This document shows positions 31,800-43,717 of a stretch of 64,000 bases of DNA, piece after piece. The stretch spans positions 3,639,001-3,703,000 of the forward strand of contig NZ_LT629751.1 in assembly GCF_900104805.1 (NCBI RefSeq). Reading direction: 5' to 3'. Below the pieces are notes generated by a model. The model saw only the letters and a program-made list of their open reading frames with translations. It searched no databases and was not told the origin of the DNA. A program made the translations under genes and the position numbers. This DNA is from Pseudomonas oryzae (GTDB lineage: Bacteria; Pseudomonadota; Gammaproteobacteria; Pseudomonadales; Pseudomonadaceae). Positions within the stretch are counted from its first letter, which is position 1, and the number at the start of each line of letters is the position of its first letter.

Positions 31800-33275
31800 T
31801 CAGGCCAGGCCGCGGAACGACTCCAGCAGCGCCGGAATGCCCGGGAACATGCCGATCGCCGCCATCACCGCGCAGAGGATGAAGAAGGTCAGCGACGGGA
31901 TGATCCAGCGATCGCGATGGCCCAGGTTCTGGCCGCGCTCCTTGTCGCCGATCAGGCCGAGGTTGTCGAGCAGCATGGTCAGCGACCAGCCGAACACCGG
32001 GTTCACCAGCGCCGAGGAGAACACCACGATGGCCGCCGACTGCGAGGTCTTGCCCTCGCGGGTCATCTGCATGCCGGCCTCCAGCAGCGGCAGGAACACG
32101 CCGACCAGCAGGGCCACGCTGAGCACCGGCGGCCAGATCGCCAGGTCCATCGGGTAGCCCCACAGCGCGGCGACCACGCAGAGCAGGCCGGTGAGCATCG
32201 CACCGGCGGGGATCGGGCGCTTGGCGATGGCCGCCGGGATCATGTAGGTGCCCCACGACGAGGTCAGGTTGCCGCCGCCCAGCGCACTGCCGACCACCTG
32301 GCGCGCCGCGGCGATGCACATGGTGTCGTCGATGTTCATCAGCACCTTCTTGGCCTTGAGCGGATAATTCAATTCCTGGAATATCCGGTGGCCGAGAAAG
32401 TCCGGCGACCACATGGCCACCGCCAATACCGCGAACGGCGCCACGGCAATGAAGTGCTGCAACTCCGGCAGGCCCATCTGCCAGCCGGTATCTTCACCCC
32501 ACCAATAAGCCGGATTCAGATTGGGAATACCCGGCTCGGTACGGAACTCGAAGGGCGCACCGAGGGCGAAGGCAATTATCCCGGCCATCGCGGCACCCAG
32601 CGGAATCGCCAGCCAGCGCATGCGGATATGTTCCAGATAGGCATACATCACGATGGTGGCGAATATCACCACGAAGGCGATATAGCCCATATCGAAGCCA
32701 TTGGCCCAGGCGAAGAGCTTCTCGATCTGGGAGATCGTGCCGATGAAGCCCAGATAGAGCAGCAGGCCGCCGCACACCCCGTCGCTGGTCAGCCGCGCCA
32801 GCAGGCTGCCGCCCTTGGCGAGGCCGAGGATGAAGCCCAGCACGCCGACCATGATGCCCAGCGCCATGGGATGGCCGCCGGAGGCGACGATCAGCGGAAT
32901 CAGCGGAATCAGCGGGCCATGGGTACCCGCCAGGTTGGCGCTCGGGTTGAGGATGCCGGAGAACAGCACCACGAACAGCAGTGCGGCGATCAGCATCTCG
33001 AAGCGGGCGTTCTCGATGACGAACTCGTTGGACAGCCCCAGGGGCGCGGCGAAGGCCGCCACCACCGCGGCCACCATGACGATCTTGCCGATGGTGGCGG
33101 CCACCGCCGGGACCCAGTCTTCCAGCTCGAAGCGGTAATCGCGCAGCGGCAGGTTGAGCTGCCAGCGGCGCGGCGCCATGATGGTCAGTTCATGTTCGAG
33201 ATATTCTTCCCGTGATGCGAAATGTTCCTTGGATTTATGCAGATCACGGTAGCTGTTCTGATTATTGTCACTCAT
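31800..33275 (-). CDS. DUF3360 family permease-like membrane protein
   Basis: A 491-residue integral membrane protein with a 55-residue hydrophilic N-terminus (NSYRDLHKSKEHFASREEYL) and about eleven hydrophobic helices. It looks like DUF3360, a family distantly similar to SulP/nucleobase permeases; the assignment is from memory and the substrate is unknown. Notable segments are LAGTHGPLIPLIPLIVASGG and GSALGGGNLTSSWGTYMIP. The part at 32330-32720 uses AT-ending codons (ATA, AAT, ATT) far more than neighbouring genes, a sign of transfer. It lies after pyrE on the same strand behind an unusual 198-bp leader, so a pyrimidine-related substrate is possible but unproven. Confidence 0.8.
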   Translation of the reverse strand: MSDNNQNSYRDLHKSKEHFASREEYLEHELTIMAPRRWQLNLPLRDYRFELEDWVPAVAATIGKIVMVAAVVAAFAAPLGLSNEFVIENARFEMLIAALLFVVLFSGILNPSANLAGTHGPLIPLIPLIVASGGHPMALGIMVGVLGFILGLAKGGSLLARLTSDGVCGGLLLYLGFIGTISQIEKLFAWANGFDMGYIAFVVIFATIVMYAYLEHIRMRWLAIPLGAAMAGIIAFALGAPFEFRTEPGIPNLNPAYWWGEDTGWQMGLPELQHFIAVAPFAVLAVAMWSPDFLGHRIFQELNYPLKAKKVLMNIDDTMCIAAARQVVGSALGGGNLTSSWGTYMIPAAIAKRPIPAGAMLTGLLCVVAALWGYPMDLAIWPPVLSVALLVGVFLPLLEAGMQMTREGKTSQSAAIVVFSSALVNPVFGWSLTMLLDNLGLIGDKERGQNLGHRDRWIIPSLTFFILCAVMAAIGMFPGIPALLESFRGLA

Positions 33276-33442
33276 GGTATCAACGATTAAATAGTCTGAA
33301 TTTAAGGCAAACGCCGGCCATGGCCGAGTCGCCCAGTTTTAATCGCTATTATTCTTATGAGAGAGGCGGTCACGCTGTTGCGCGACCGCCCGACAGGCCT
33401 TGAACCGGAAGACCGGTCCAGGAGAGACTTTTCTAATCGTTG
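33276..33442 (-). ncRNA. Structured leader of the DUF3360 gene with two exclusive pairings
   Basis: In minus-strand RNA order: segment A CAACGAUUA (33442-33434), hairpin 1 (33422-33398, CCGG/CCGG core over UCUU), hairpin 2 (33390-33365, GGCGGUC/GACCGCC), segment B UAGCGAUUAAA (33348-33338) and segment C UUUAAUCGUUG (33291-33281). C ends six bases before the ATG. C pairs perfectly with A over 9 bp, or with B over 8 Watson-Crick pairs extended by A-U and two G-U pairs. It cannot do both. This is the layout of a switch controlling translation. It could also contain the pyrE terminator. No known class is recognised. Confidence 0.45.
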
Positions 33443-33473
33443 TTATGCGGCCCTACAGGAACTTCCGCGCCGC

Positions 33474-34115
33474 TCAAATACCATATTGCGCGCGATAGGC
33501 TTCCACCGCGGGCAGGTGCTTGTTCAGTTCGGGATCCTGAGCGAGATAATCCAGCACTTGGCTCAGCGAGACAATGCTTACCACGGGTATACCAAAGTCG
33601 CGCTCGACTTCCTGGATCGCCGACAGCTCGCCCTGGCCACGCTCCTCGCGGTTCAGCGCGATCAGCACGCCGGCCGCCCGCGCGCCCTGGGCCTGGATGA
33701 TCTGCATCACCTCGCGGATCGCGGTGCCGGCGGTGATCACATCGTCGACGATCAGCGCACGTCCGGCCAGCGGCGCGCCGACCAGGCTGCCGCCTTCGCC
33801 GTGGTCCTTGGCTTCCTTACGGTTGAAGCACCAGGGCAGGTCGCGGCCATGCTGTTCGGCCAGGGCGATGGCGGTGGCGCTGGCCAGCGGGATGCCCTTG
33901 TAGGCCGGGCCGAACAGCACGTCGAAGTCGATGCCGCTGGCCTGCACCGCCTCGGCGTAGAAGCGGCCGAGGCGCGCCAGGGCCAGACCGCTGTTGAACA
34001 GGCCGGCGTTGAAGAAGTAGGGGCTGGTGCGCCCGGACTTGAGGGTGAACTCGCCGAAGCGCAGCACGCCGCGCTCGATGGCGAAGCGGATGAATTCGCG
34101 TTGATATGCCTGCAT
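33474..34115 (-). CDS. pyrE: Orotate phosphoribosyltransferase
   Basis: A 213-residue enzyme that makes OMP from orotate and PRPP in pyrimidine synthesis. Motifs are [27 protein letters not shown], the catalytic loop [13 protein letters not shown] and the PRPP loop [13 protein letters not shown]. Start, length and divergent position next to crc all match pseudomonads. It is followed on the same strand by the DUF3360 gene. Confidence 0.97.
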   Translation of the reverse strand: MQAYQREFIRFAIERGVLRFGEFTLKSGRTSPYFFNAGLFNSGLALARLGRFYAEAVQASGIDFDVLFGPAYKGIPLASATAIALAEQHGRDLPWCFNRKEAKDHGEGGSLVGAPLAGRALIVDDVITAGTAIREVMQIIQAQGARAAGVLIALNREERGQGELSAIQEVERDFGIPVVSIVSLSQVLDYLAQDPELNKHLPAVEAYRAQYGI

Positions 34116-34186
34116 GAGATGCCCGATTTAGCCAAAAAAGCGTGAACCTCAGGTATCATACACACTGGTTTTTTCAGGGGCCATTT

Positions 34187-34966
34187 ATGCGGATCGTCAG
34201 TATTAACGTGAACGGCATGCAGACGGCGGTCGAGCGTGGTCTGCTCGGCTGGCTGCAGGGTCAGAATGCCGACGTGATCTGCCTGCAGGACACCCGCGCC
34301 TCGTGCTACGACATGGAAGACCCCGCCCTGCAGCTGGACGGCTACTTCATGTACGCCGCCGACGCGGAAGTGCCCGGCCACGGCGGGGTGGCGCTCTACT
34401 CCCGGTTGCAGCCCAAGGCCGTGATCTTCGGCCTCGGCTTCGAACAGGCCGACCGCTACGGACGCTACCTGCAGGCCGACTTCGACAAGGTCAGCATCGC
34501 CAGCCTGCTGATGCCCAGCGGGCAGAAGGGCGACACCGACCTGAACGCCAAGTTCAAGTTCATGGACGACTTCACCAGCTACCTGAACAAGCAGCGCCGC
34601 AAGCGTCGCGAGTACATCTACTGCAGCTCGCTGTACGTGGCGCACCAGAAGCTGGACGTGAAGAACTGGCGCGACTGCCAGCAGATGCCGGGCTTCCTCG
34701 CCCCCGAGCGGGCGTGGATGGACGAGGTGGTGGGCAGCCTCGGCTACGTCGACGCGCTGCGCGAAGTCAGCCGCGAGGGCGACCAGTACAGCTGGTGGCC
34801 GGACACCGAGCAGGCACAGATGCTCAACCTCGGCTTCCGCTTCGACTACCAGCTGCTCACCCCGGGCCTGCGCCGCTTCGTGCGCAACGCCCAGCTGCCG
34901 CGCCAGCCGCGCTTCTCCCAGCATGCGCCGCTGGTGGTCGACTACGACTGGACGCTGAGCATCTGA
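34187..34966 (+). CDS. crc: Catabolite repression control protein Crc
   Basis: A 259-residue protein with the exonuclease/endonuclease/phosphatase fold (MRIVSINVNGMQTAVERG, ICLQDTRAS, GHGGVALYSR, FRFDYQLLTPG). In Pseudomonas Crc has lost nuclease activity and works with Hfq to repress translation of catabolic mRNAs carrying A-rich motifs. The ATG at 34187 gives the exact known length. AGGGGCC lies before the start and TATCAT near 34154 may be the -10 box. It is divergent from pyrE by 71 bp. Confidence 0.97.
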   Translation: MRIVSINVNGMQTAVERGLLGWLQGQNADVICLQDTRASCYDMEDPALQLDGYFMYAADAEVPGHGGVALYSRLQPKAVIFGLGFEQADRYGRYLQADFDKVSIASLLMPSGQKGDTDLNAKFKFMDDFTSYLNKQRRKRREYIYCSSLYVAHQKLDVKNWRDCQQMPGFLAPERAWMDEVVGSLGYVDALREVSREGDQYSWWPDTEQAQMLNLGFRFDYQLLTPGLRRFVRNAQLPRQPRFSQHAPLVVDYDWTLSI

Positions 34967-34986
34967 GCCGCCGTCGCCGCAACGCC

Positions 34987-35012
34987 AAAGCCGACCTGCA
35001 GGTCGGCTTTTT
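34987..35012. terminator. Bidirectional terminator after crc
   Basis: AAAGCCGACC (34987-34996) and GGTCGGCTTT (35001-35010) pair perfectly over TGCA, with extra T to the right. It serves crc and probably the convergent DUF4870 gene. Confidence 0.9.
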
Positions 35013-35020
35013 CATGCCCG

Positions 35021-35401
35021 CTATTTGAGCAGGCGGATACAGAACGGATAGCGCCAGGGCCGCCCCTCGTTGGCCTTGATGCCGCCGATGATGGTCAGCA
35101 CCAGGCCGACCACGCTGACCAGCAGCATCAGCGGGAAGCCGATGACGATCCAGGCCAGCACGCCGCAGACCATCAGCGCCAGGCTCAGGGTGATCTGGAA
35201 GTTCAGCGCCTCGCGGCCCTGCTCGTCGACGTAGGGGTGGCTTTCGCGCTTGAGCTGCCAGACCACCAGCGGGCCGACGACGTTGCCGATCATCGGCGCG
35301 ACGAACCAGGCGAAGGCCGCGTAGTGGCAGAGCATCGCCCACTTGCGCGCCTCGGCGTCCGGGCCGGGCAGATCGGGCGGCGACGACAGGGGCTCGCTCA
35401 T
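35021..35401 (-). CDS. DUF4870 family membrane protein
   Basis: A 126-residue protein of the DUF4870/Tic20-like type, with a hydrophilic N-terminus, WAMLCHYAAFAWFVAP, the conserved YVDEQGREALNFQITL and two or three membrane helices. Function is unknown. It lies between crc and rph as in other pseudomonads. GAGGAGCC precedes the ATG. Confidence 0.88.
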   Translation of the reverse strand: MSEPLSSPPDLPGPDAEARKWAMLCHYAAFAWFVAPMIGNVVGPLVVWQLKRESHPYVDEQGREALNFQITLSLALMVCGVLAWIVIGFPLMLLVSVVGLVLTIIGGIKANEGRPWRYPFCIRLLK

Positions 35402-35447
35402 GGTCGGCTCCTCTGGCCAGAGGCGGGCCGGCGGCCCGCCTGGGGTA

Positions 35448-36170
35448 TCACTCGCCGTCGAGCGCCGCGCGCTGCAGCTCGAACAGCTCCTCGAGGCCCT
35501 TGCGCGCCAGCGCCAGCATGGCGTTGAGCTCCTCGGGCTGGAACGGCGTGCCTTCGGCGGTGCCCTGCACCTCGATGAAGCCGCCGGCGTCGGTCATCAC
35601 CACGTTGAGGTCGGTGCCGGCCGCCGAGTCCTCGAGGTAGTCGAGGTCGAGCACCGCCTCGCCCTGGTAGATGCCCACCGACACCGCGGCGACCAGCTGC
35701 TTGAGCGGGTTCTGCTTCAGCGCGCCACGCTTCTTCAGGGTCGCCAGGGCGTCGATCAGCGCCACGGTGGCGCCGGTGATCGACGCGGTGCGGGTGCCGC
35801 CGTCGGCCTGGATCACGTCGCAGTCGACGTACAGGGTGTTCTCGCCCAGCTTGGACAGGTCCAGCGCGGCGCGCAGCGAGCGACCGATCAGGCGCTGGAT
35901 CTCCAGGGTACGCCCGCCCTGCTTGCCGCGCGCCGCCTCGCGATGGGTGCGCGAACCGGTGGCGCGCGGCAGCATGCCGTACTCGGCAGTCAGCCAGCCC
36001 TGTCCCTGGCCCTTGAGGAAGCGCGGCACGCCGGCCTCCACGCTCACCGTGCAGATCACCTTGGTGTCGCCGAACTCCACCAGTACCGAACCCTCGGCGT
36101 GCTTGGTGTAGTGGCGGGTGAGGCGGATCGGGCGCATCTGGTCGGCGGCGCGGCCACTGGGACGGTTCAT
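35448..36170 (-). CDS. rph: Ribonuclease PH
   Basis: A 240-residue phosphorolytic 3'-5' exoribonuclease that trims tRNA 3' ends. Conserved segments are [51 protein letters not shown] and [20 protein letters not shown]. The ATG at 36170 gives the family N-terminus and the frame extends 20 codons beyond without support. A TATAAT on the minus strand about 40 bp upstream (near 36210) is a good -10 element. It is divergent from yicC, as is usual. Confidence 0.96.
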   Translation of the reverse strand: MNRPSGRAADQMRPIRLTRHYTKHAEGSVLVEFGDTKVICTVSVEAGVPRFLKGQGQGWLTAEYGMLPRATGSRTHREAARGKQGGRTLEIQRLIGRSLRAALDLSKLGENTLYVDCDVIQADGGTRTASITGATVALIDALATLKKRGALKQNPLKQLVAAVSVGIYQGEAVLDLDYLEDSAAGTDLNVVMTDAGGFIEVQGTAEGTPFQPEELNAMLALARKGLEELFELQRAALDGE

Positions 36171-36338
36171 CGGCGGGTCCTGTCGGAAAGATGGGGGGAA
36201 TCGCGGCCCATTATAGAGGTCCACGGCCACGAGGAACCACCGCCGCGATTGGGGCCGCCGCGACGCCTGGGTTACACTGGCGGATCGAATTCGCGGCGTC
36301 CGTGGGCGCCATTCCCCTTACCACTGCGAGGACCGCCC

Positions 36339-37846
<1,508 letters not shown>

Positions 37847-37940
37847 CGCAAGCGGCCCTTCCCTAACCATTGGCGATTTTTTAGACTATCCAATCCGCCC
37901 GGCCGAACCGGGCTCAGCCGTTGCAATCACGAGGAACACC

Positions 37941-38204
37941 ATGGCCCGCGTCACCGTTGAAGACTGCCTGGACAACGTCGATAACCGTTTTGAACTGGTC
38001 ATGCTCGCCAGCAAGCGTGCCCGCCAGCTGGCGACCGGCGGCAAAGAGCCGAAGGTAGCCTGGGAAAACGACAAGCCGACCGTGGTGGCCCTGCGCGAGA
38101 TCGCCGAAGGCCTGGTCGACAATGAAGTGGTGCAGCAGGAAGACATCGTCGAAGAGACGCCGCTGTTCGCCGCCTTCGAGGAAAACGGCAGCGAGGAGAT
38201 CTGA
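37941..38204 (+). CDS. rpoZ: RNA polymerase omega subunit
   Basis: An 87-residue subunit that helps assemble RNA polymerase and forms part of ppGpp site 1. It has [20 protein letters not shown] and ASKRARQL, the conserved N-terminal core, and an acidic tail. GAGGAAC precedes the ATG. The 94-bp gap after gmk includes TTGGCG and TATCCA elements, so it may have a separate promoter. spoT follows by 59 bp. Confidence 0.97.
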   Translation: MARVTVEDCLDNVDNRFELVMLASKRARQLATGGKEPKVAWENDKPTVVALREIAEGLVDNEVVQQEDIVEETPLFAAFEENGSEEI

Positions 38205-38263
38205 ATTGCCGGGTCGACGTCGCGCGCCTGAAGTACCGGCACAGACCGGTCTGGAGTGAAGCC

Positions 38264-40384
38264 TTGGCCAGCATAGACGCCCTCGCCGACCGCCTCAGCA
38301 ATTACCTCACGCCGGACCAGGTCAACCTGGTCCGCCGCGCCTACTACTACGCCGAGCAGGCCCACGACGGCCAGCGCCGACGCAGCGGCGAACCCTACGT
38401 CACCCATCCGCTGGCCGTGGCCAGCATCCTCGCCGACATGCACATGGACCATCAGAGCCTGATGGCGGCCATGCTGCACGACGTCATCGAGGACACCGGC
38501 ATCCCCAAGGACGCGCTCAGCGCGCAGTTCGGCGCCACCGTCGCCGAGCTGGTCGACGGGGTCAGCAAGCTGACCCAGATGGACTTCCAGTCCAAGGCCG
38601 AGGCGCAGGCCGAGAACTTCCAGAAGATGGCCATGGCCATGGCCCGCGACATCCGCGTGATCCTGGTCAAGCTGGCCGACCGCCTGCACAACATGCGCAC
38701 CCTCGAGGTGCTGTCCGGCGAGAAGCGCCGGCGCATCGCCAAGGAAACCCTGGAGATCTACGCACCGATCGCCAACCGCCTGGGAATGCACAGCGTGTTC
38801 GCCGAGTTCGAGGATCTCGGCTTCAAGGCCATGCACCCGATGCGCGCCGAACGCATCAAGCGCGCGGTCAAGCGCGCGCGCGGCAACCGCCGCGAGATCG
38901 TCGGCAAGATCCAGGAGTCGCTGATCAACTGCCTGGCCCAGGAAGGCCTGGCCGGCGAGGTCAAGGGCCGCGAGAAGCACCTCTACAGCATCTACCAGAA
39001 GATGCGCGGCAAGCGCCGGGCGTTCAACGAGATCATGGACGTCTATGCCTTCCGTATCGTGGTCGACAAGGTCGACACCTGCTACCGCGTGCTCGGCGCC
39101 GTGCACAGCCTGTACAAGCCGTTCCCCGGGCGCTTCAAGGACTACATCGCGATTCCCAAGGCCAACGGCTACCAGTCGCTGCACACCACCCTGTTCGGCA
39201 TGCACGGCGTGCCCATCGAGATCCAGATCCGCACCCGCGAGATGGAGGAGATGGCCAACCACGGCATCGCCGCGCACTGGCTGTACAAGTCCAGCGAGGA
39301 GGACAGCCCGCGCGGCACCCACGCGCGCGCGCGCCAGTGGGTCAAGGGCATCCTCGAACTGCAGCAGCGCGCCGGCAACTCGCTGGAGTTCATCGAGAAC
39401 GTCAAGATCGACCTGTTCCCCGACGAGGTCTACGTGTTCACCCCCAAGGGGCGGATCATGGAGCTGCCCAAGGGTTCGACCGCGGTCGACTTCGCCTACG
39501 CGGTGCACACCGACGTCGGCAACAGCTGCATCGCCTGCCGCATCAACCGCCGCCTGGCGCCGCTGTCCGAGGCGCTGCAGAGCGGCCAGACCGTGGAGAT
39601 CGTCACCGCCCCCGGCGCGCGGCCGAATCCGGCCTGGCTCAACTTCGTGGTCACCGGCAAGGCGCGCACCCACATCCGCCATTCGCTCAAGCAGCAGCGC
39701 CGCTCGGAATCGGTGAGCCTCGGCGAGCGCCTGCTCAACAAGGCGCTGGCCGGCTTCGACAGCCACCTGGAAAAGCTCGCCGCCGAGCGCGTCGCCGCGG
39801 TGCTCGCCGAGTACCAGCTGGGCCACCTCGACGACCTGCTCGAGGACATCGGCCTCGGCAACCGCATGGCCTACGTGGTGGCCCGCCGCCTGCTGGCCGA
39901 AAACTTGGAGAGCGGCGGCGAACAGCTGCCCAGCCACGACGGCCCGCTGGCGATCCGCGGCACCGAGGGCCTGGTGATCAGCTACGCCAAGTGCTGCACG
40001 CCGATCCCCGGCGACCCCATCGTCGGCCATCTGTCGGCCGGCAAGGGCATGGTCATCCACCTCGACAACTGCCGCAACATCAGCGAGTTCCGCCACAACC
40101 CGGACAAGTGCATTCCGCTGTCGTGGGCCAAGGACGTCAGCGGCGAGTTCAACGTCGAGCTGCGCGTCGAGCTGGAACACCAGCGCGGCCTGATCGCCCT
40201 GCTGGCCACCGCGGTGGCCAGCGCCGACGGCAACATCGAGAAGATCGGCATGGACGAGCGCGACGGCCGCATCAGCGTGATCCAGCTGGTGGTCAGCGTG
40301 CACGACCGCGTGCACCTGGCGCGGGTGATCAAGCGCCTGCGTACCATCAAGGGGGTCAGCCGCATCACCCGCGTGCGCGCCTGA
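38264..40384 (+). CDS. spoT: Bifunctional (p)ppGpp synthase/hydrolase SpoT
   Basis: A 706-residue alarmone enzyme. The HD hydrolase domain has [21 protein letters not shown] and [11 protein letters not shown]. The synthetase domain has VYAFRIVVD and [20 protein letters not shown] ([21 protein letters not shown]), helical and C-terminal ACT regions follow. It starts with TTG at 38264, supported by GGAG nine bases upstream and by the known family N-terminus; the first ATG is much further in. It adjusts ppGpp during starvation and lies directly behind rpoZ. Confidence 0.96.
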   Translation: MASIDALADRLSNYLTPDQVNLVRRAYYYAEQAHDGQRRRSGEPYVTHPLAVASILADMHMDHQSLMAAMLHDVIEDTGIPKDALSAQFGATVAELVDGVSKLTQMDFQSKAEAQAENFQKMAMAMARDIRVILVKLADRLHNMRTLEVLSGEKRRRIAKETLEIYAPIANRLGMHSVFAEFEDLGFKAMHPMRAERIKRAVKRARGNRREIVGKIQESLINCLAQEGLAGEVKGREKHLYSIYQKMRGKRRAFNEIMDVYAFRIVVDKVDTCYRVLGAVHSLYKPFPGRFKDYIAIPKANGYQSLHTTLFGMHGVPIEIQIRTREMEEMANHGIAAHWLYKSSEEDSPRGTHARARQWVKGILELQQRAGNSLEFIENVKIDLFPDEVYVFTPKGRIMELPKGSTAVDFAYAVHTDVGNSCIACRINRRLAPLSEALQSGQTVEIVTAPGARPNPAWLNFVVTGKARTHIRHSLKQQRRSESVSLGERLLNKALAGFDSHLEKLAAERVAAVLAEYQLGHLDDLLEDIGLGNRMAYVVARRLLAENLESGGEQLPSHDGPLAIRGTEGLVISYAKCCTPIPGDPIVGHLSAGKGMVIHLDNCRNISEFRHNPDKCIPLSWAKDVSGEFNVELRVELEHQRGLIALLATAVASADGNIEKIGMDERDGRISVIQLVVSVHDRVHLARVIKRLRTIKGVSRITRVRA

Positions 40385-40502
40385 GGTCGGCGGCGGCTTG
40401 TCCCCGGGCGACAGCGCCATCGCCAACCCCCCGCTTCTCCGGTACAACTCTGCAGCGCGGCGCACGCAGCGCCGCCCGCCATCCATCCAGCAAGGAGTTC
40501 CC

Positions 40503-40883
40503 ATGAGCAAGAGCGTCATCAGCAGCGACAAGGCCCCGGCCGCCATCGGCACCTACTCCCAGGCGATCAAGGCCGGCAACACCGTCTACCTGTCCGGCCA
40601 GATCCCCCTGGACCCGGCCACCATGCAGCTGGTGGAAGGCTTCGAGGCCCAGGCCGTGCAGGTGTTCGAGAACCTCAAGGCGGTCTGCGAAGCCGCCGGC
40701 GGTTCGCTGGCCGACATCGCCAAGCTGAACATCTTCCTCACCGACCTCGGCAACTTCGCCACCGTCAACGAGGTGATGGGCCGCTACTTCCAGCAGCCCT
40801 ATCCGGCGCGCGCCGCCATCGGCGTGGCCGCCCTGCCGCGTGGTGCCCAGGTGGAAATGGACGGCATCCTGGTCCTCGAGTAA
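40503..40883 (+). CDS. ridA: RidA family 2-iminobutanoate/2-iminopropanoate deaminase
   Basis: A 126-residue RidA with the full archetype pattern: [27 protein letters not shown] (read in two parts), [22 protein letters not shown] and [20 protein letters not shown] with the catalytic Arg. It hydrolyses reactive imines formed by PLP enzymes. AAGGAG precedes the ATG. It follows spoT, as in other pseudomonads, and is the second RidA member here; the dad-operon copy is more divergent. Confidence 0.94.
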   Translation: MSKSVISSDKAPAAIGTYSQAIKAGNTVYLSGQIPLDPATMQLVEGFEAQAVQVFENLKAVCEAAGGSLADIAKLNIFLTDLGNFATVNEVMGRYFQQPYPARAAIGVAALPRGAQVEMDGILVLE

Positions 40884-40947
40884 AGCTCGCCCCACCCCGG
40901 CTGCGGCGCCCGCCGCAGCCGTCCCGCACCACCGGTAAGGACGCCCC

Positions 40948-41682
40948 ATGCGTTATCCCCTCCCCCTTTTCCTGCTGCTGGGCAGCGGCCTGCTCGGCGG
41001 CTGCGCCAGCGGCCCGGACGATATCGCCGGGACCTGGATCAACCAACCGGCGATCGACGCCGCCGCCGACAGCGGCCGGCTGCGCGAGGCGCTGCTGGCC
41101 TACGGCCCGAGCCTGGAATGGCGCTTCGCGCCGCAGCGCCACACCGCCTGGACGAGCGACGGCGTGGCCATCGCCGAGGGCCACCTGGCCGCCGCGGACG
41201 ACGCGCAGTGGCGGGTGACCTTGCATGCCGAGCAGCAGGAGAGCTTCGCCCTGGATGGCGACGAGCTGGTCCAGCAACCCAGCGCCAGCAGCCCCGAACA
41301 GCGCTTCAGCGCCGTCGCGGCCAGCGCCGACAGCCTGCCCGGACAGGCCTTCGAGCAGGCACTGTACGCCGCCCTGCTCGGTGGCGAATGGGAGGTGCTG
41401 GAAGGCGCCGGTCAGGATGGCCTGGTGCGCTTCCATGCCGACGGCCGGGTCGAGGGCCTGCCCGGCGTCGAGCAGTACGCCCTGTGCCTGTCCGGCGACT
41501 GCGCCGGACGCAGCGAGGACGAGGAGATCATCTGGCTGCAGAGCGGCACCCAGGGCGGCGAATGGCTGTTCCGCCTGGAAGACGACCAGCTGAGCATCTA
41601 CCTGGCCGACAACCAGGCGCTGCACACCGACGTGCCGCAATACCGCCCCGGCCGCCGCGTCTGGCTGCTGGAGCGCGACTGA
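40948..41682 (+). CDS. Putative lipoprotein of unknown function
   Basis: A 244-residue protein with a lipoprotein signal: a hydrophobic stretch then LLGGC-AS, Cys at residue 19. The mature part has [14 protein letters not shown], resembling lipocalin-like openings, and several acidic, Trp-containing beta-type segments ([16 protein letters not shown]). No family is recognised with confidence. It follows ridA by 64 bp and ends one base from the stop of the convergent epimerase gene. Confidence 0.78.
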   Translation: MRYPLPLFLLLGSGLLGGCASGPDDIAGTWINQPAIDAAADSGRLREALLAYGPSLEWRFAPQRHTAWTSDGVAIAEGHLAAADDAQWRVTLHAEQQESFALDGDELVQQPSASSPEQRFSAVAASADSLPGQAFEQALYAALLGGEWEVLEGAGQDGLVRFHADGRVEGLPGVEQYALCLSGDCAGRSEDEEIIWLQSGTQGGEWLFRLEDDQLSIYLADNQALHTDVPQYRPGRRVWLLERD

Positions 41683-41683
41683 G

Positions 41684-42544
41684 CTAGGCGTCCGCCGCCA
41701 GCAGCGCCGCGTAGCCCTCGCGATAGCTGGGATAGCGCGGCACCCAGCCCAGCGCGCGGGCGCGGGCGTTCGAGCAGCGCTTGCTGCCGGCGCGGCGGGT
41801 GGCCGACTGCTCCGCCCAGTGCTCGACCCCCAGCTGCGCGCGCAGCCAGGCGACCACCTCGTGCAGCGGCACCGGCTCGTCGTCGACGCCGAGATACACC
41901 GGCTCCAGCGCCAGTCCGCGGGCGTCGGCCTGCAGCAGGCAGGCCAGCAGGCCGGCGGCATCCTCGGCGTGGATGCGGTTGCCGTACTGCGGCGGCTCGC
42001 TGGCCACCCGGTAGCCGGCGCGTACCTGACCGAGCAGCCAGCGCCGCCCCGGGCCGTAGATGCCGGCCAGGCGCACCACGCTGGCGGGAATGCCGCTGCC
42101 CAGCGCCAGCGCCTCGGCCTCCAGCAGGATGCGCCCCGACCAGCTGCCTGGCTGGCAGGGCGATGCCTCGTCGACCCATTCGCCCTCTTCCTGGCCGTAC
42201 ACCCCGGTGCTGGACACGAACAGCAGGCGCCGCGGCCGCTGGCCGCGCTCGGCGAGCCAGCCCAGCACATGGCGCAGACCGTCGACATAGGTGGCGCGGT
42301 AGGCCTCCTCGCCGGAGTCGCCAGGCGCCGCGCAGTACACCAGGTAGTCCGGCGCCTGCACCGGCCAGGCCGGCGGGAAGGCGGTGGCACCCAGATCCGC
42401 CGGCAACGGCAGCACGCCCTCCGGCAGCCTGGCGACGTCGCGGCGCAGGCCGTGCACCTGCCAGCCGGCCTGCAGCAACTGCGCGGCGAGACGGCTGCCG
42501 ACATCGCCGCAACCGGCGATCACTACCGAGGGGAGAACGGACAT
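41684..42544 (-). CDS. NAD-dependent epimerase/dehydratase family protein (atypical SDR)
   Basis: A 286-residue extended/atypical SDR. The Rossmann motif is [18 protein letters not shown], unusual in reading GCGDVG where GxxGxxG is usual, and [17 protein letters not shown] holds the active-site Ser-Tyr region. [11 protein letters not shown] is typical of YeeZ-type proteins. Substrate unknown. The ATG at 42544 gives a clean Rossmann start; the frame extends 35 codons upstream without support. It is divergent from exbB. Confidence 0.85.
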   Translation of the reverse strand: MSVLPSVVIAGCGDVGSRLAAQLLQAGWQVHGLRRDVARLPEGVLPLPADLGATAFPPAWPVQAPDYLVYCAAPGDSGEEAYRATYVDGLRHVLGWLAERGQRPRRLLFVSSTGVYGQEEGEWVDEASPCQPGSWSGRILLEAEALALGSGIPASVVRLAGIYGPGRRWLLGQVRAGYRVASEPPQYGNRIHAEDAAGLLACLLQADARGLALEPVYLGVDDEPVPLHEVVAWLRAQLGVEHWAEQSATRRAGSKRCSNARARALGWVPRYPSYREGYAALLAADA

Positions 42545-42757
42545 GGCGGGGCTCCGAGCGGAAAAGGCCAGCATACCGCGCTGCCGCGGCGCTGGCGAAG
42601 CGCACGCGGGCAACAGGGCCAGTCGCAGGCGCGCAGGCTGAAATTTCATCTGAATGATTTACAAACAAGAAACATTTGCAATAATCTCGCGCCTGACTCC
42701 TCCGCGCCGGTCTTGGCGGCGCTTGCCATTCGCTCACCGCTTACAGGTCAGGCCAAC

Positions 42758-43714
42758 ATGCACCCGCTCAGCTCAGCCGTTTCGCCAACCCGTGTCCGTT
42801 CCCCGCTGCGCCTGCCGGCGCTGCTCGCCCTGCTCGGCAGCCTGCTGATCGCCGCGCCCGGCTTCGCCGAGGAGCCGGCCGGCACCCAGACCGCCGCGGC
42901 CGCCACCGCGACTGCCGCTGCCGTCGAGCAGAGCGCCACCCCGCCAGGCGCAGCACCGAGCACCGCCACCGCCACCACTGTGGCGACCGAAGCGCCGGCG
43001 CCGGCCCACGACCTGTCGCCCTGGGGCATGTACCAGGGCGCCGACGTGGTGGTGAAGGGGGTGATGATCGGCCTGCTCATCGCCTCGGTGGTGACCTGGA
43101 CCATCTGGCTGGCCAAGGGCCTCGAACTGCTCGGCGCGCGCCGCCGCCTGCGCGGCGAGCTGGCCGACCTCAAGGGCATGCGCAGCCTCGACGAGGCCGC
43201 CGACCAGGCGCGGGCCAAGCACAGCTTCAGCGCCGGGCTGATCGAGGACGCCCGCGACGAACTGAAGCTTTCCGCCGGCATTCCGGATAAGGACGGCATC
43301 AAGGAGCGCGTCAGCTTCCGCCTCGAGCGCCTGGTCGCCGCCAGCGGGCGCAAGATGAGTACCGGCACCGGCGTGCTGGCCACCATCGGCTCCACCTCGC
43401 CGTTCGTCGGCCTGTTCGGCACCGTGTGGGGCATCATGAACAGCTTCATCGGCATCGCCAAGTCGCAGACCACCAACCTCGCGGTGGTCGCCCCAGGCAT
43501 CGCCGAAGCCCTGCTGGCCACCGCCCTCGGCCTGGTCGCGGCGATCCCAGCGGTGGTGATCTACAACGTGTTCGCCCGCTCGATCGCCGGCTACAAGGCG
43601 CAGGTCGCCGACATCTCCGCCCAGGTGCTGCTGCTGGTCAGCCGTGACCTCGACCGCCAGCCGCCGGCGAGCACCCGCTCCGCAACCGGCCCGCAGATCG
43701 CCAAGGTGGGCTGA
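42758..43714 (+). CDS. exbB: TonB-system biopolymer transport protein ExbB
   Basis: A 318-residue inner-membrane motor subunit. A cleavable-looking signal ([15 protein letters not shown]) and a low-complexity Ala/Thr periplasmic segment (residues 40-85) precede the three-helix ExbB core: [20 protein letters not shown], then [20 protein letters not shown] and [19 protein letters not shown]. The long N-terminus is typical of Pseudomonas ExbB. With ExbD and TonB it uses the proton gradient to power siderophore, vitamin and metal uptake. exbD starts three bases after its stop. Confidence 0.95.
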   Translation: MHPLSSAVSPTRVRSPLRLPALLALLGSLLIAAPGFAEEPAGTQTAAAATATAAAVEQSATPPGAAPSTATATTVATEAPAPAHDLSPWGMYQGADVVVKGVMIGLLIASVVTWTIWLAKGLELLGARRRLRGELADLKGMRSLDEAADQARAKHSFSAGLIEDARDELKLSAGIPDKDGIKERVSFRLERLVAASGRKMSTGTGVLATIGSTSPFVGLFGTVWGIMNSFIGIAKSQTTNLAVVAPGIAEALLATALGLVAAIPAVVIYNVFARSIAGYKAQVADISAQVLLLVSRDLDRQPPASTRSATGPQIAKVG

Positions 43715-43717
43715 AGC

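Noticed and set aside
37886-40552. 888-codon minus-strand frame opposite rpoZ-spoT
   Set aside because: Antisense shadow of spoT; low-complexity His/Leu/Ala/Val-rich translation and no family motifs.
42650-42710. Fur box before exbB-exbD-tonB
   Set aside because: The AT-rich segment has TGCAATAAT- and GAATGATT-like pieces, but fewer than half of the 19 consensus positions match in any alignment I tried.
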